From JAJYKC01 sp035545735 (GTDB lineage Bacteria; Acidobacteriota; Terriglobia; Bryobacterales; Bryobacteraceae), in the NCBI GenBank assembly GCA_035545735.1, contig DASZXS010000024.1, positions 1 through 64,000 of the forward strand: DNA of 64,000 nt, written 5' to 3'. The notes beneath the pieces were generated by a model. That model saw only the letters and a list, made by a program, of their open reading frames with translations. It was not told the DNA's origin and made no database searches. Made by a program: the position numbers and the translations under genes. This document shows, piece after piece, positions 43,456 to 52,299 of this stretch; within the stretch, counting starts at the first letter, position 1; each line of letters starts with the position of its first letter.

Positions 43456-45085
43456 CGGCGGCAACGGCGATAGCGGTAATGCTGCCGCCGATGCTGTCCT
43501 GATCGGCTATCAGGATCAGGGAAATCTTGGCATGGGCTACCTTGCGGCCGTCCTGCAGGAGCAGGGCCGCAAGGTTGAAATGATCGATGTGCGCGACGGC
43601 CCGGACTCCATACGGAAGCGCCTGACGGGTCGACAGCCCCGGGTAGTTGGTTTTTCGCTGATCTTTCAGTTTTTTCTTCCCCAATACCGGCAGGTCGCTA
43701 TTTGCCTCCGGGAGGCTGGAATTACCAGCCACTTTACCATCGGTGGACACTATCCCAGCTTGTGCCACGACGAGTTACTGCGGAATTTTCCCGAGATGGA
43801 TAGCGTGGTCCGCTACGAAGGGGAAGCCACACTTACAGAACTGGTAACTTGTCTGGCCAATCAGGATGACTGGCGAAAAATTCCCGGCCTTGCCTACTTA
43901 CAAGATGGCGAAGTGGTGACTACCGAGCCCCGGGCGCTGGTTCACGATCTGGATTCGCTTCCATTTCCCTACCGTCCCTACGGCCCGGAGCATGTGGGCG
44001 GGTTCCCGACACTGCCGCTCCTCGCCAGCCGGGGCTGCGCGCGCCGCTGCTCATTTTGTTCCATCCACACTTTCTACCGGACCGCGCCGGGCAAAGTGGT
44101 TCGCACGAGGAAGCCGGAAAAGGTGATCGAAGAGATGCTGCTGCTCCAGCGGCAGTTCGGTATTCGCGTATTTTTGTTTCAGGACGACGATTTTCCGCTC
44201 TGGGGTCCGGCCGGGCGCCGCTGGGCGGCGGAACTGACGGATCGCATGCATGAAAGCGGCCTGGCGAACCGCGCGGTGTGGAAGATCAGTTGCCGCGGCG
44301 AGTACGTGGAATCCGAGCTTTTCAAAAGCCTTCGCGATGCGGGGCTATTTCTCGTCTACATGGGCATCGAGTCCGGCGTGGAGCAGGGCCTGAAAATCCT
44401 CCATAAGGACATGACGGTTCAGGGGAATCTCGAAGCGGTGCGAGTGCTCAAGGAAACCGGCCTGCTGGTCTCCTATGGCTTCATGCTGTTCGATCCGTCC
44501 AGCACATTCGATTCCGTCCGCGAAAATATCCAGTTTCTTCGGCGGATTGTGGGCGATGGCTCCACGGCCGCTACGTTCTGCCGGATGCTTCCCTACGGTG
44601 GGACTCCGATTCGCGAGCTGCTTCAAAGGGAAGGACGCCTTCGCGGGGATCTTACACATCCCGACTATCTATTCCTGGACACCCGTCTCAACGAATACCA
44701 CCGGCTGCTTAGCCGGGCGGCTCGGCCATGGCTGGACCAGGAGGGGCTTTCGCACCAGCTTAGTTATGCCTGGGACGAACTGGAGGCAATCCGGCGGCTG
44801 GTTCCGGGAACCGCCCGGAGCGAGATCTACGCGGCCGCCTTGCGCATCCTGACGGCGGAGAGTAATGAGCGCCTGTTCCGCCTGGTGGAAGAGTCGTCTC
44901 TTGCTTTCGAGAAGGGTGATCGTACCGAACTTGACCTCTCGCGATCGCGGGGCTACTGCGACCGGGCCTCGGCCCAGTTGGTGCGGCTCAGAAATACGTT
45001 CATCGCGGACAACATAGGGTTGCTTGCCGAGTCCGTTAACCCGGGTTGCACCAGCGGGCCGGTCTTAGCGCCGCACGTTCACTAG
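43415..45085 (+). CDS. B12-binding-domain radical SAM enzyme
   Basis: A 556-residue protein: N-terminal cobalamin-binding-like Rossmann domain (about 27-150), radical SAM core with C208-x3-C212-x2-C215 (SRGCARRCSFCSIHTFY), and a 150-residue C-terminal extension. At the usual D-x-H-x-x-G position it reads DQGNLG (34-39), lacking the His, as in BchE-like enzymes that bind cobalamin base-off without lower His ligation. Methylation, cyclisation or other radical chemistry is possible. ATG 43415 lies inside the peptide gene; GTG 43448 overlapping its stop is an alternative. It is not HpnP by feel, but a hopanoid substrate cannot be excluded. Confidence 0.78.
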   Translation: MPQNRWRRRALVTSGGNGDSGNAAADAVLIGYQDQGNLGMGYLAAVLQEQGRKVEMIDVRDGPDSIRKRLTGRQPRVVGFSLIFQFFLPQYRQVAICLREAGITSHFTIGGHYPSLCHDELLRNFPEMDSVVRYEGEATLTELVTCLANQDDWRKIPGLAYLQDGEVVTTEPRALVHDLDSLPFPYRPYGPEHVGGFPTLPLLASRGCARRCSFCSIHTFYRTAPGKVVRTRKPEKVIEEMLLLQRQFGIRVFLFQDDDFPLWGPAGRRWAAELTDRMHESGLANRAVWKISCRGEYVESELFKSLRDAGLFLVYMGIESGVEQGLKILHKDMTVQGNLEAVRVLKETGLLVSYGFMLFDPSSTFDSVRENIQFLRRIVGDGSTAATFCRMLPYGGTPIRELLQREGRLRGDLTHPDYLFLDTRLNEYHRLLSRAARPWLDQEGLSHQLSYAWDELEAIRRLVPGTARSEIYAAALRILTAESNERLFRLVEESSLAFEKGDRTELDLSRSRGYCDRASAQLVRLRNTFIADNIGLLAESVNPGCTSGPVLAPHVH

Positions 45086-45092
45086 CCGGCCG

Positions 45093-46046
45093 GTGTACAC
45101 GCGCGACGGAACAGGGGCGAACCGGACCCGTGTTGCGCGGGACCCGGGACGGTTTTCGCCCGTTTTCATCCTTACCTCGGCCAGATCGTACTCATCGGTG
45201 ATCTGTGCCATGTTGGGGCAGCATCCCCAACTCGCGGGCTTGCCGGAGTTGAAACTGTTCTCCAACGCGACGATTCGCGAACTGGAGGAGCCACCGCCGT
45301 CATTCTGGCTTGCGCGTGGCGTGCAGCACCGCAGCCCCGGTCTGGTGCGCGCCATCGCGCAGTATAAATTTCATTCCCAGAGTCTGGACTCTCTCGCCGA
45401 GGCGAAGGGCTGGCTGCAAGCCCGATCCGAGTGGAGCGGGGCCCACATCCTCGACTCGATACTGGAAGAAGTCGCGCCCCGTCAAGCGGTGGAAAAATCG
45501 CCGGAAAATTCGCTGACCGATAGCGCGCTTCGCCGGCTCGCACGCGCGTATCCGAAGGCCCGCTACCTCCATCTGACCCGGCATCCAGTGACAACGCAGC
45601 GTTCCGCCCAGGAACATTGGAAGAGAATTTTTCCGGGTTCGCCCCAGCCGGGGGAGCCAATGGCGGGCGTCTCATCGTGGGTCGATACGCACAGCCGTAT
45701 CCTGCGTTTTTCCGGGTCTGTCGATGGCGGCCGCTACCTCCGGGTCCGGGCGGAGGATGTTTTGAACGACCTACCGTCCCAACTGGTTCGCGTGGCCCAC
45801 TGGCTCGGAATTCGGGAGGACCCGGACTCTATCGGCGCGATGATGCGCCCCGAGGAATCGCCGTTTGCAAGATTCGGGCCGGACGGCAGCGGCGTCATCG
45901 GCGGGAACGACCCGGGGTTCCTTCGCAATCCGTCGCCGCGCAAGGTAGCGCTCCCCGAAATGGTGGAACAGCCGGCCGGGTGGGTGGAGAATGCCTTCTT
46001 ATGGAAATCGGCGCTCGACTTGGCCCTCCGGTTGGGCTATGAGTAG
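45093..46046 (+). CDS. PAPS-dependent sulfotransferase-like protein
   Basis: 317 residues from GTG 45093, 7 bp after the radical SAM stop. The N-terminal PAPS loop reads FILTSARSYSSVICAMLGQH, with GLPELKLF after it, matching the Sulfotransfer_1/3 pattern although the usual RSGST is RSYSS. The 3'-phosphate binding region is YLHLTRHPVTTQRSAQEHW. It should transfer a sulfuryl group to a hydroxyl or amine. Tyr residues in the adjacent 77-aa protein, or a lipid head group, are candidate acceptors. Confidence 0.75.
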   Translation: MYTRDGTGANRTRVARDPGRFSPVFILTSARSYSSVICAMLGQHPQLAGLPELKLFSNATIRELEEPPPSFWLARGVQHRSPGLVRAIAQYKFHSQSLDSLAEAKGWLQARSEWSGAHILDSILEEVAPRQAVEKSPENSLTDSALRRLARAYPKARYLHLTRHPVTTQRSAQEHWKRIFPGSPQPGEPMAGVSSWVDTHSRILRFSGSVDGGRYLRVRAEDVLNDLPSQLVRVAHWLGIREDPDSIGAMMRPEESPFARFGPDGSGVIGGNDPGFLRNPSPRKVALPEMVEQPAGWVENAFLWKSALDLALRLGYE

Positions 46047-46091
46047 ACCTCGGGATCCGCGCCGCGCAATTTTGACCGATAATGGCGGCAG

Positions 46092-47303
46092 ATGCGCGTT
46101 CTATGGCTGGCCCTGATTCCCGTGCTGCTTTCGGCAGGGCAGGATCTGCAGCAGCTTCGGGATCGAGGAGCGGCGTTGAAGGCGCAGGGCGATGCCGCCG
46201 GCGCCCTTGACGCCTACCAGGCCGCGGCCAAGCTTGATCCGGCGTCGGCCAAACTCCAGGACGAAGTGGGCTTTCTGCTGGCGGTGCTCAACCGGCGCGA
46301 CGAAGCGGTTCCGTATTTTCAGCGCGCCGTCGCCCTGGACGCCCACTATGCTCCGGCGCATTTCCACCTTGGCGTGGCTTACTGGCTGGCGAACAATCGC
46401 ACCGGTAGTATCCCGGAGCTTCAAACGGCCGCCGCCCTCGATCCGGAAAACGCCGCCTATCGTCTCAAGATCGGAACGGCGCTCGTCGAAATGGAGCAGT
46501 TCGCGGAGGCCCTTCCCCACCTCAAGGCGGCTACGGAACGCGCGCCGGAAAATGCGGATGGATGGAACGAACTGGGTGAGGCGTTGAAACGGACTGGAAG
46601 CGCCGCGGAAGCGGTGGAGGCCTACCGGAAGGCGGTGGACCTGGCGCCCGCGAACAACACCTTCCGTAACAACTATGGAATGATGCTGGTCAATACGCGG
46701 CGGGCGGAGGAAGGGATAGCCGAGTTTCAAAAAGTGCTTGCCGCGGACTCTTCGAACAACACCGCGAGGGTCAACATCGGCTTTGCTCATTTGCAGAAGA
46801 ACGAACTGGACCAGGCCATCGCGGCTTTTCGCGATGCCCTCGCGCGCGATAGCAGTCTGGCGGCCGCACATTACGACCTCGGCGTGGCTCTCAAGAACAA
46901 GGATCAACTGGATGAAGCGCGCGCCGAATTCAACCTGGCGCTCCAAGCGGATGCGAAGCTGCCGGAGGCGCACTACATGCTCGGCATTATCGACTGGCAG
47001 AGCGGCGACTTTCCCGCGGCGGCCGGCGAGATGCGCGCGGCCATTGCGTTGCGGCCCGACTATGGCGAAGCTTACTTCATGCTCGGAACCGCCTTGAAGC
47101 AGAATGGCGACCTCGCGCCCGCCGAGGACGCGCTGCGCACCGCGATACGCCTCCGTCCCGACGATTTCGGACCGTACAATACGCTGGCGCTGATCCTCCG
47201 CCAAAAAGGGGACATCGAGGGGAGCAAGCGTCTGTTCGCCGAAGGCGCTCGCTTAAAGCAGAAAAAGGAAAACGAACTCGGCACGATGCTTTCGCGCCAA
47301 TAG
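46092..47303 (+). CDS. exported TPR-repeat protein
   Basis: 403 residues with a short signal-like N-terminus (LWLALIPVLLSAGQDLQ) followed by about ten 34-residue TPR units (for example AEAVEAYRKAVDLAPANNTF, LDQAIAAFRDALARDSSLAA). TPR superhelices bind partner proteins. It starts 45 bp after the sulfotransferase gene, so it could be read from the same transcript. The stop is one base from that of the convergent TPR gene. Function unknown. Confidence 0.75.
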   Translation: MRVLWLALIPVLLSAGQDLQQLRDRGAALKAQGDAAGALDAYQAAAKLDPASAKLQDEVGFLLAVLNRRDEAVPYFQRAVALDAHYAPAHFHLGVAYWLANNRTGSIPELQTAAALDPENAAYRLKIGTALVEMEQFAEALPHLKAATERAPENADGWNELGEALKRTGSAAEAVEAYRKAVDLAPANNTFRNNYGMMLVNTRRAEEGIAEFQKVLAADSSNNTARVNIGFAHLQKNELDQAIAAFRDALARDSSLAAAHYDLGVALKNKDQLDEARAEFNLALQADAKLPEAHYMLGIIDWQSGDFPAAAGEMRAAIALRPDYGEAYFMLGTALKQNGDLAPAEDALRTAIRLRPDDFGPYNTLALILRQKGDIEGSKRLFAEGARLKQKKENELGTMLSRQ

Positions 47304-47304
47304 C

Positions 47305-48162
47305 CTACTTCAGCTTGTCGAGAATCGCGTTCGCTTCGTCCTTGCGCCCTTCCGCCAGAAGCGTTCTCCCCAGAAGATACTGCGCCTCGCGATTGCGCGG
47401 ATCGAGCGACAGGGCGCTGCGAAGAATACCTTCGGCGTTAGTGAAGTTATTCAGCTTCAGGTAACATTTGCCAAGCAGAATGAAAGGACCGCTGAAGTTA
47501 GTATTCAGCCAGATGGCGCGCTGCAGGCTGGGCACGGCATCGTCGTAGTTGTTTTTCCGGGCGTAGGCGTCTCCCAGCCGGTACCACGCCATGGAATCGC
47601 CGGGATTTTTCTCGATTTCGCGACGAAACTCGGTAACGGCGAGATCGATTTCCCCGCGCCCGATCGCCATTTCGCCAAGAAGAAAATGCGCCAGCGGCAG
47701 CGCCGGATCGAGCGCCAGCGCTTTGTTCACTTCGGCGGTGGCCTCATCGCGGTATTCCTTTTTCAAGAGCATCTGTCCCGCGATCAAATGGCCGCGCGCC
47801 GACCCGGCGGGCACTCCAAAAAGCCGCGCAAACGCGGCCTCCGATTTGGCGGCGTCGCCGGCTTGTAAATAGGCGTAGCCCAGCATGTAGTTGGCTTCGT
47901 TCAGGGCCGGCGCTTTCTCCAGCCACGGGATCGCGCGCGGCGCCTGGGAGAGCATGAAATAACTCTGGCCGATCATCAGCACCGACTCTTTGTATTCCGC
48001 GCTGTCCGGCGCTTCCGTCCGCACCGATTTTTCGAGGGATGCAATGGCTTCGGCGTATTTGTGGGCCTTGTAGAGGTTCACGCCCTGCTGGTGCGATTCG
48101 CCGCCGGCGCTTGCGAAGAGCCACAGGGCTGTGAAGAGTCCGAGGCCAAACCCGGTCGGCAT
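47305..48162 (-). CDS. exported TPR-repeat protein, partner of the ASPIC/UnbV protein
   Basis: 285 residues: signal peptide (FGLGLFTALWLFASAGGES) and about seven TPR units (GVNLYKAHKYAEAIASLEKS, LALDPALPLAHFLLGEMAIG, LRSALSLDPRNREAQYLLG). It begins 2 bp after the FG-GAP/ASPIC gene, so the two form an operon; that pairing recurs in acidobacteria and verrucomicrobia. Probably a periplasmic scaffold. Confidence 0.75.
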   Translation of the reverse strand: MPTGFGLGLFTALWLFASAGGESHQQGVNLYKAHKYAEAIASLEKSVRTEAPDSAEYKESVLMIGQSYFMLSQAPRAIPWLEKAPALNEANYMLGYAYLQAGDAAKSEAAFARLFGVPAGSARGHLIAGQMLLKKEYRDEATAEVNKALALDPALPLAHFLLGEMAIGRGEIDLAVTEFRREIEKNPGDSMAWYRLGDAYARKNNYDDAVPSLQRAIWLNTNFSGPFILLGKCYLKLNNFTNAEGILRSALSLDPRNREAQYLLGRTLLAEGRKDEANAILDKLK

Positions 48163-48164
48163 CG

Positions 48165-49877
48165 TTACGAGTATAGACCTTCCTTTACGGTGATGACCTG
48201 GTTCGCTTTGACGCCCGCAAGTTTATCGACGGCGCCGCTAGGCCAGTGAACTTCCAGGTCCGCCGCCGTGGCGGCGCCCAGCCCGAAATGGACCCGCAAG
48301 TCGCTCTGCGAAATGTAACTCGATCCGCTGCGGACTTCGTCCATCTGGCGGTGCCGCGGCGTGCTGCAGTAGATGCGCGCGCCGATTCCCGAGCGGTTGG
48401 ATTTCACGCCCACCGCTTTTACGAGCAGCCAGTTGTTTTTCGGAGCTCCGTCACAGCGCAGCAGTTGTGGAACGTCGTTGACGCAGTTCACCAGCACATC
48501 GAGCCTGCCGTCGTTGTTGAAATCGCCGATGGCGCAGCCCCTCCCGGGAACCTGTTCCAGAATGCCGGGTCCGCCGTCCATTGAAACATCGGCGAAGCGC
48601 CCGTTTCGGAGATTCCGGTAGAGCACCTTGCGCTCGCGATAGCCGGACTCGACGCTGGTTTCTCCGACTTCGGGGTAAACGTGCCCGTTGGTTACGATGA
48701 TGTCCGCCCAGCCGTCGTTATCGAAATCGAGAAAGCTGATGCCCCATCCGAGAAAGCGCGTGTTACGGCCCAGGCCGGCTTGAAACGTCTGGTCTTCGAA
48801 AAACAGCTTGCCCTGGTTGCGGTAGAGACTCGAGGTGTCGCCGGCGAAGTTCGTCTTCGCCACGTCGAAGAGACCGTCGCAATCGTAATCGGCGGCGGTG
48901 ACGCCCATGCCCGCCTGTGGCTTTCCATCGGGGCTGTACGCCACTCCGGCTTCGATGGCCACGTCGGTGAATGTGCCGTCGTGGTTGTTCTTGTAGAGCG
49001 CGGAGGAAGTGGAATCGTTGGCGACGTAAATGTCCGGCCATCCGTCGTTATCGAAGTCGGAGACCAGCACGCCCAGTCCGTAAGTGCCCGGCGTCTTCAG
49101 AATGCCGGACTTGGCGCTCACGTCCGTGAAAGTGCCGTCGCCGTTGTTGTGAAACAAAATATTCTTGCCGCCCTTGAGGCCGGGAGGTCCGCAGGCGACC
49201 ATGATGCCCTTGTAGAGACAAGGACCGGACTCGGGCAGAGGAGCGGTCTTCGGATCGAAATCGATGTAGTTGGCGACGAAAAGATCGAGATGCCCGTCTT
49301 TGTCGTAATCGACGAAAGCGCACCCGGTGTTCCAGCGCATTTGCCCGTTGCCGGGATTCGTGGTGACGCCCGCTTTTCTCGCGACATCGGTGAACTTGCC
49401 GTTGCCGTGGTTGTGCCAAAGGGCGCACTCGCCCCAGTAGGTGACGAAGAGGTCCTCAAAGCCGTCGTTGTTGTAATCACCAGCGCAGACGCCCTGTCCC
49501 CAACCGGTGCGCGCCACGCCAGCCTCCACGGTGACGTCGGTAAAGGTACCATCCCGATTGTTTTTATAGAGACGGCTGACCGGCGCCTGTCCAGCCGGCC
49601 ATTTCGTCTCAAAGCGCGTGCCGTTGACCAGGAAGATGTCGAGCCACCCATCGTTGTCATAGTCGAAAAATGCGCAGCCGCAGCCCGTGGTTTCGAGCAG
49701 GAACTTGTTCTTGTGCTCGCTTCCAAAGATGGTCTTCGAACGCAGGCCCGCCTCGCGAGCGACGTTGACGAACTGAACTCCCAGCGGCTCTCCCGCGATG
49801 AGTTGATCGAAGGAAAAAACCGGAAGGGCAGTGCAGAGAGACCGGATCAGGGACCGGCGCGTAAGTTCAAGGGACAT
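48165..49877 (-). CDS. Tat-exported FG-GAP/ASPIC-UnbV (CRTAC1-like) protein
   Basis: From ATG 49877, 570 residues with a twin-arginine signal (LTRRSLIRSLCTALPVFSF). Repeated FG-GAP/VCBS calcium-binding blades follow: FFDYDNDGWLDIFLVNG, AGDYNNDGFEDLFVTYWG, VDYDKDGHLDLFVANY, VSDFDNDGWPDIYVANDS, AADYDCDGLFDVAKTNFAG, LDFDNDGWADIIVTNGH, and a C-terminal ASPIC/UnbV domain (HFGLGAATAADLEVHWPSGA). An upstream in-frame ATG would add 41 residues but spoil the signal. An extracellular or periplasmic propeller of unknown role. Confidence 0.85.
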   Translation of the reverse strand: MSLELTRRSLIRSLCTALPVFSFDQLIAGEPLGVQFVNVAREAGLRSKTIFGSEHKNKFLLETTGCGCAFFDYDNDGWLDIFLVNGTRFETKWPAGQAPVSRLYKNNRDGTFTDVTVEAGVARTGWGQGVCAGDYNNDGFEDLFVTYWGECALWHNHGNGKFTDVARKAGVTTNPGNGQMRWNTGCAFVDYDKDGHLDLFVANYIDFDPKTAPLPESGPCLYKGIMVACGPPGLKGGKNILFHNNGDGTFTDVSAKSGILKTPGTYGLGVLVSDFDNDGWPDIYVANDSTSSALYKNNHDGTFTDVAIEAGVAYSPDGKPQAGMGVTAADYDCDGLFDVAKTNFAGDTSSLYRNQGKLFFEDQTFQAGLGRNTRFLGWGISFLDFDNDGWADIIVTNGHVYPEVGETSVESGYRERKVLYRNLRNGRFADVSMDGGPGILEQVPGRGCAIGDFNNDGRLDVLVNCVNDVPQLLRCDGAPKNNWLLVKAVGVKSNRSGIGARIYCSTPRHRQMDEVRSGSSYISQSDLRVHFGLGAATAADLEVHWPSGAVDKLAGVKANQVITVKEGLYS

Positions 49878-50305
49878 GAAGCCGACACGGGCGCCGGAGC
49901 GCCTTTTCAATTGTAGCCCGCAGTAGGCGTACTGTTGGCGGCAAAGCGGCTGGCAGCCAGATGGCTCTCGCGCACTCTTCTCTTGGCAGAGCGCGTGCAC
50001 GTCTCATAATCGCCTCACTGGTTTGGAGGGGAAGGTCCCGCTTCTTTTGTGCCCCTCTACTTACTAACAATAGATGGATGCGGTGAACCGGAAGCTTAAT
50101 AAAGCGGATCAAATACCAGGCTGTGGCGTCAGTCTACTCCGGTTACGAATCAGCCAGGGAGAATGGGTGCGGCGCAACACCTTATCACGATCCTCGCCCG
50201 GTATCCCAGTGATTTTGGAGTTTGCCTGCGCTGTGGGATGGTGGCACGGTTCCGCGCAGAGGTTGCGATGGTATGCTGGCTGGATTGAAGGCCAGAAAAA
50301 GAACA
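49878..50305. other. 428-bp non-coding divergent interval
   Basis: Between the ASPIC/UnbV operon and the first PQQ-type propeller gene. I see no credible gene in it. One promoter-like pair on the plus strand is listed separately; otherwise nothing distinctive. Confidence 0.5.
49983..50010 (+). promoter_or_regulatory. possible promoter, plus strand
   Basis: TTGGCA, 16-bp spacer, CATAAT. If used for the propeller gene at 50306 it would leave a leader of nearly 300 nt, so it is only tentative. Confidence 0.3.
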
Positions 50306-51682
50306 ATGCGGATATGGATTGCCATCGCGGCCGCAAGCGTTGTGACGGCCAGCGCCGCCGATTGGCCCGGCAAACTTGGTGACCCCCAACAGTCCGGCTG
50401 GCAGAGGTATGAAGACCGGGTCACTCCGGAAAGCATTCGCGGTTTTCGACTTTTATGGAAGGTGCGCGTCGGGAACCCGGGTTCGCCGGCGGGCGTCCTC
50501 GATACGCCCATCATTCTCGGCCACATCATCTCGCATCGCGGGATGAAGGAACTGGTTTTCGCCGCCGGAAGCGACGGCACAGTCTATTCCGTGGACGCCG
50601 ATCTGGGCACGCTATTTTGGGAGCGCCGTCTGGAAGACTCATCGTCGCATCCCGAAAATGCCGCTTGCGAAGGTGTTCCGGCGCCGTCGCCCGTGCTCAC
50701 GCCTGCGCCGAACCGCATCCGGCCGCCTCTTGACGACGACGATGAAGGGCCCGATCCCACGCATGGAAACCGGCCTCTCCGTGCCCTCTCGGCCGGCGGC
50801 CGGATCTACGAGATTCATCCGAGCACCGGCAACGATACTTTTCCGCCGCAGGATTTTCTTCCCGCCCAGGCAGGCCCGGCGAGGCTGACGCTCTCGGGCA
50901 GGTTTCTGTACGCCGCGGCGCCGTCTTGCGGCAGTTCTCCCGGCCGCGTCTGGTCGATTGACACCCGGACGGTGCCGCCCACGATCGCCTCCTACGAACC
51001 GGGAAAGCGCTCCGGCATCGCCGCGGGGTTCGATGGCGTCCTGTACGCGCTTGGTCCGGACTCGGTGGTAGCGCTCACCCCGGGCAGTCTGCAGAAAAAG
51101 GATTATTATCAGCCGGGGGAAGGGAAACTCGGCAGCGGCACTCCCGTAGTGTTTGCTTGGGAACATCGCGAATGGGTCGGTGTGTTCACCGAAGACAGCC
51201 GGATTCTTGTGCTGGATAGCCGTTCGCTCGGCGGCGCCAGTCATCATGCCCCGGCGTTCCGGAGTGAACCCCTACCGGGCGCGCCGGCGATCGAAAGCCT
51301 GACCACCGCGCGGGACGCCCGCGGAGTGAGGTGGATTTACGCGACAACCGGCGGAACGGAAGGGAAGATTACGGCCTTCCGCGTGGAGGAGAAGGACGGC
51401 AACCCGGTATTGCAACTTGCTTGGGAATCACCGCCGCTGGTTCGGCCTTCGACGCCCGCCGTCGGCGGAGGCATCATTTATACGCTGGTGAGCAGCGGTT
51501 CGTCCGCCCCCCACACCATCCTGTACGGTTTCGATGCGGAAACGGGGAAAGAGCTCTATTCGAGCGGCGGCGCCATCCAGTCCGCCGCGCACTCGAACGG
51601 AATGGCGCTGGCCAACGGGCATGTCTGCTTCGGCGCGTCGGACAATACGCTCTATTGTTTCGGAATCCCTTACGAGATGTAG
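50306..51682 (+). CDS. secreted PQQ-type beta-propeller protein, paralog 1
   Basis: From ATG 50306, 458 residues; signal peptide (MRIWIAIAAASVVTASA), then quinoprotein/PQQ-like blades (VFAAGSDGTVYSVDADLGTL, LYGFDAETGKELYSSG, MALANGHVCFGASDNTLYCF). The C-terminal LYSSG ... DNTLYCFG block is shared with the proteins at 52300 and 53959, so the three are diverged tandem paralogs. The canonical catalytic Glu/Asn and disulfide of PQQ dehydrogenases are not evident, so it may be a propeller without redox activity. A start 28 codons upstream would hide the signal peptide. Confidence 0.75.
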   Translation: MRIWIAIAAASVVTASAADWPGKLGDPQQSGWQRYEDRVTPESIRGFRLLWKVRVGNPGSPAGVLDTPIILGHIISHRGMKELVFAAGSDGTVYSVDADLGTLFWERRLEDSSSHPENAACEGVPAPSPVLTPAPNRIRPPLDDDDEGPDPTHGNRPLRALSAGGRIYEIHPSTGNDTFPPQDFLPAQAGPARLTLSGRFLYAAAPSCGSSPGRVWSIDTRTVPPTIASYEPGKRSGIAAGFDGVLYALGPDSVVALTPGSLQKKDYYQPGEGKLGSGTPVVFAWEHREWVGVFTEDSRILVLDSRSLGGASHHAPAFRSEPLPGAPAIESLTTARDARGVRWIYATTGGTEGKITAFRVEEKDGNPVLQLAWESPPLVRPSTPAVGGGIIYTLVSSGSSAPHTILYGFDAETGKELYSSGGAIQSAAHSNGMALANGHVCFGASDNTLYCFGIPYEM

Positions 51683-51738
51683 CGGGCCGGAACATGTGAT
51701 GGAATGTAGGTAGGAATGACGGTACCGTCCAAAGCCCA

Positions 51739-52221
51739 ATGATTGCTGAACTGACTCGACTGATCCGATGCTGCGCGGCAGGCTCTGTTTGCGCGGCGCT
51801 GCTGCCCTTCGCCGCCCACGCCGCATTGCCCGACGGTCCGGGAAAAGACGTGACCGTTCAACTTTGCGGCAAATGTCATTCGCCCGAGCAGGCCGCCTCG
51901 CTCCGGCAGGACCGCGACGCCTGGACCGAAACGATCGCCAAGATGGTGAGCATGGGCGCGCAGGGCTCCGATGAGCAGTTCAGCGAGATTCTCGACTATC
52001 TCTCGAAGAATTTCGGGCCCGAGGCTCCGGCGCCCATCAATGTGAACAAGGCCGGCGCAGTGGAACTGGAATCCATTCTGTTGCTGACCAAAACCGAGGC
52101 TGCCGCGGTCCTTCAATACCGCTCGGAAAAGGGCGCGTTCAAGACGATCGAAGACCTGCGAAGCGTGCCCGGCCTGGACTACAAGAAGATCGAAGCCAAA
52201 AAGTCCCGGATCACGTTTTAA
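51739..52221 (+). CDS. exported cytochrome c-like protein fused to ComEA-type HhH domain
   Basis: 160 residues: signal peptide (CCAAGSVCAALLPFAAHA), a heme c site C-x2-C-H in LCGKCHSPEQAASLRQDRDA with a possible distal Met in AKMVSMG, and a C-terminal helix-hairpin-helix pair like that of ComEA (INVNKAGAVELESILLLTK, FKTIEDLRSVPGLDYKKI). The HhH part would bind DNA or simply act as a compact fold. It sits between PQQ-type propellers and could be their electron acceptor. Confidence 0.72.
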   Translation: MIAELTRLIRCCAAGSVCAALLPFAAHAALPDGPGKDVTVQLCGKCHSPEQAASLRQDRDAWTETIAKMVSMGAQGSDEQFSEILDYLSKNFGPEAPAPINVNKAGAVELESILLLTKTEAAAVLQYRSEKGAFKTIEDLRSVPGLDYKKIEAKKSRITF

Positions 52222-52299
52222 CGCCCTTCCCCCGGACCGGGTCAAAGCAGTGATATTCTAGCGAAGTTTGAGACGATTCACCTTGGTTGGACCGAATTC

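Noticed and set aside
43415..45085. Calling the radical SAM enzyme HpnP (hopanoid C2 methylase)
   Set aside because: N-terminal and core sequences do not resemble HpnP as I know it; adjacency to hpnJ/hpnI alone is not enough.
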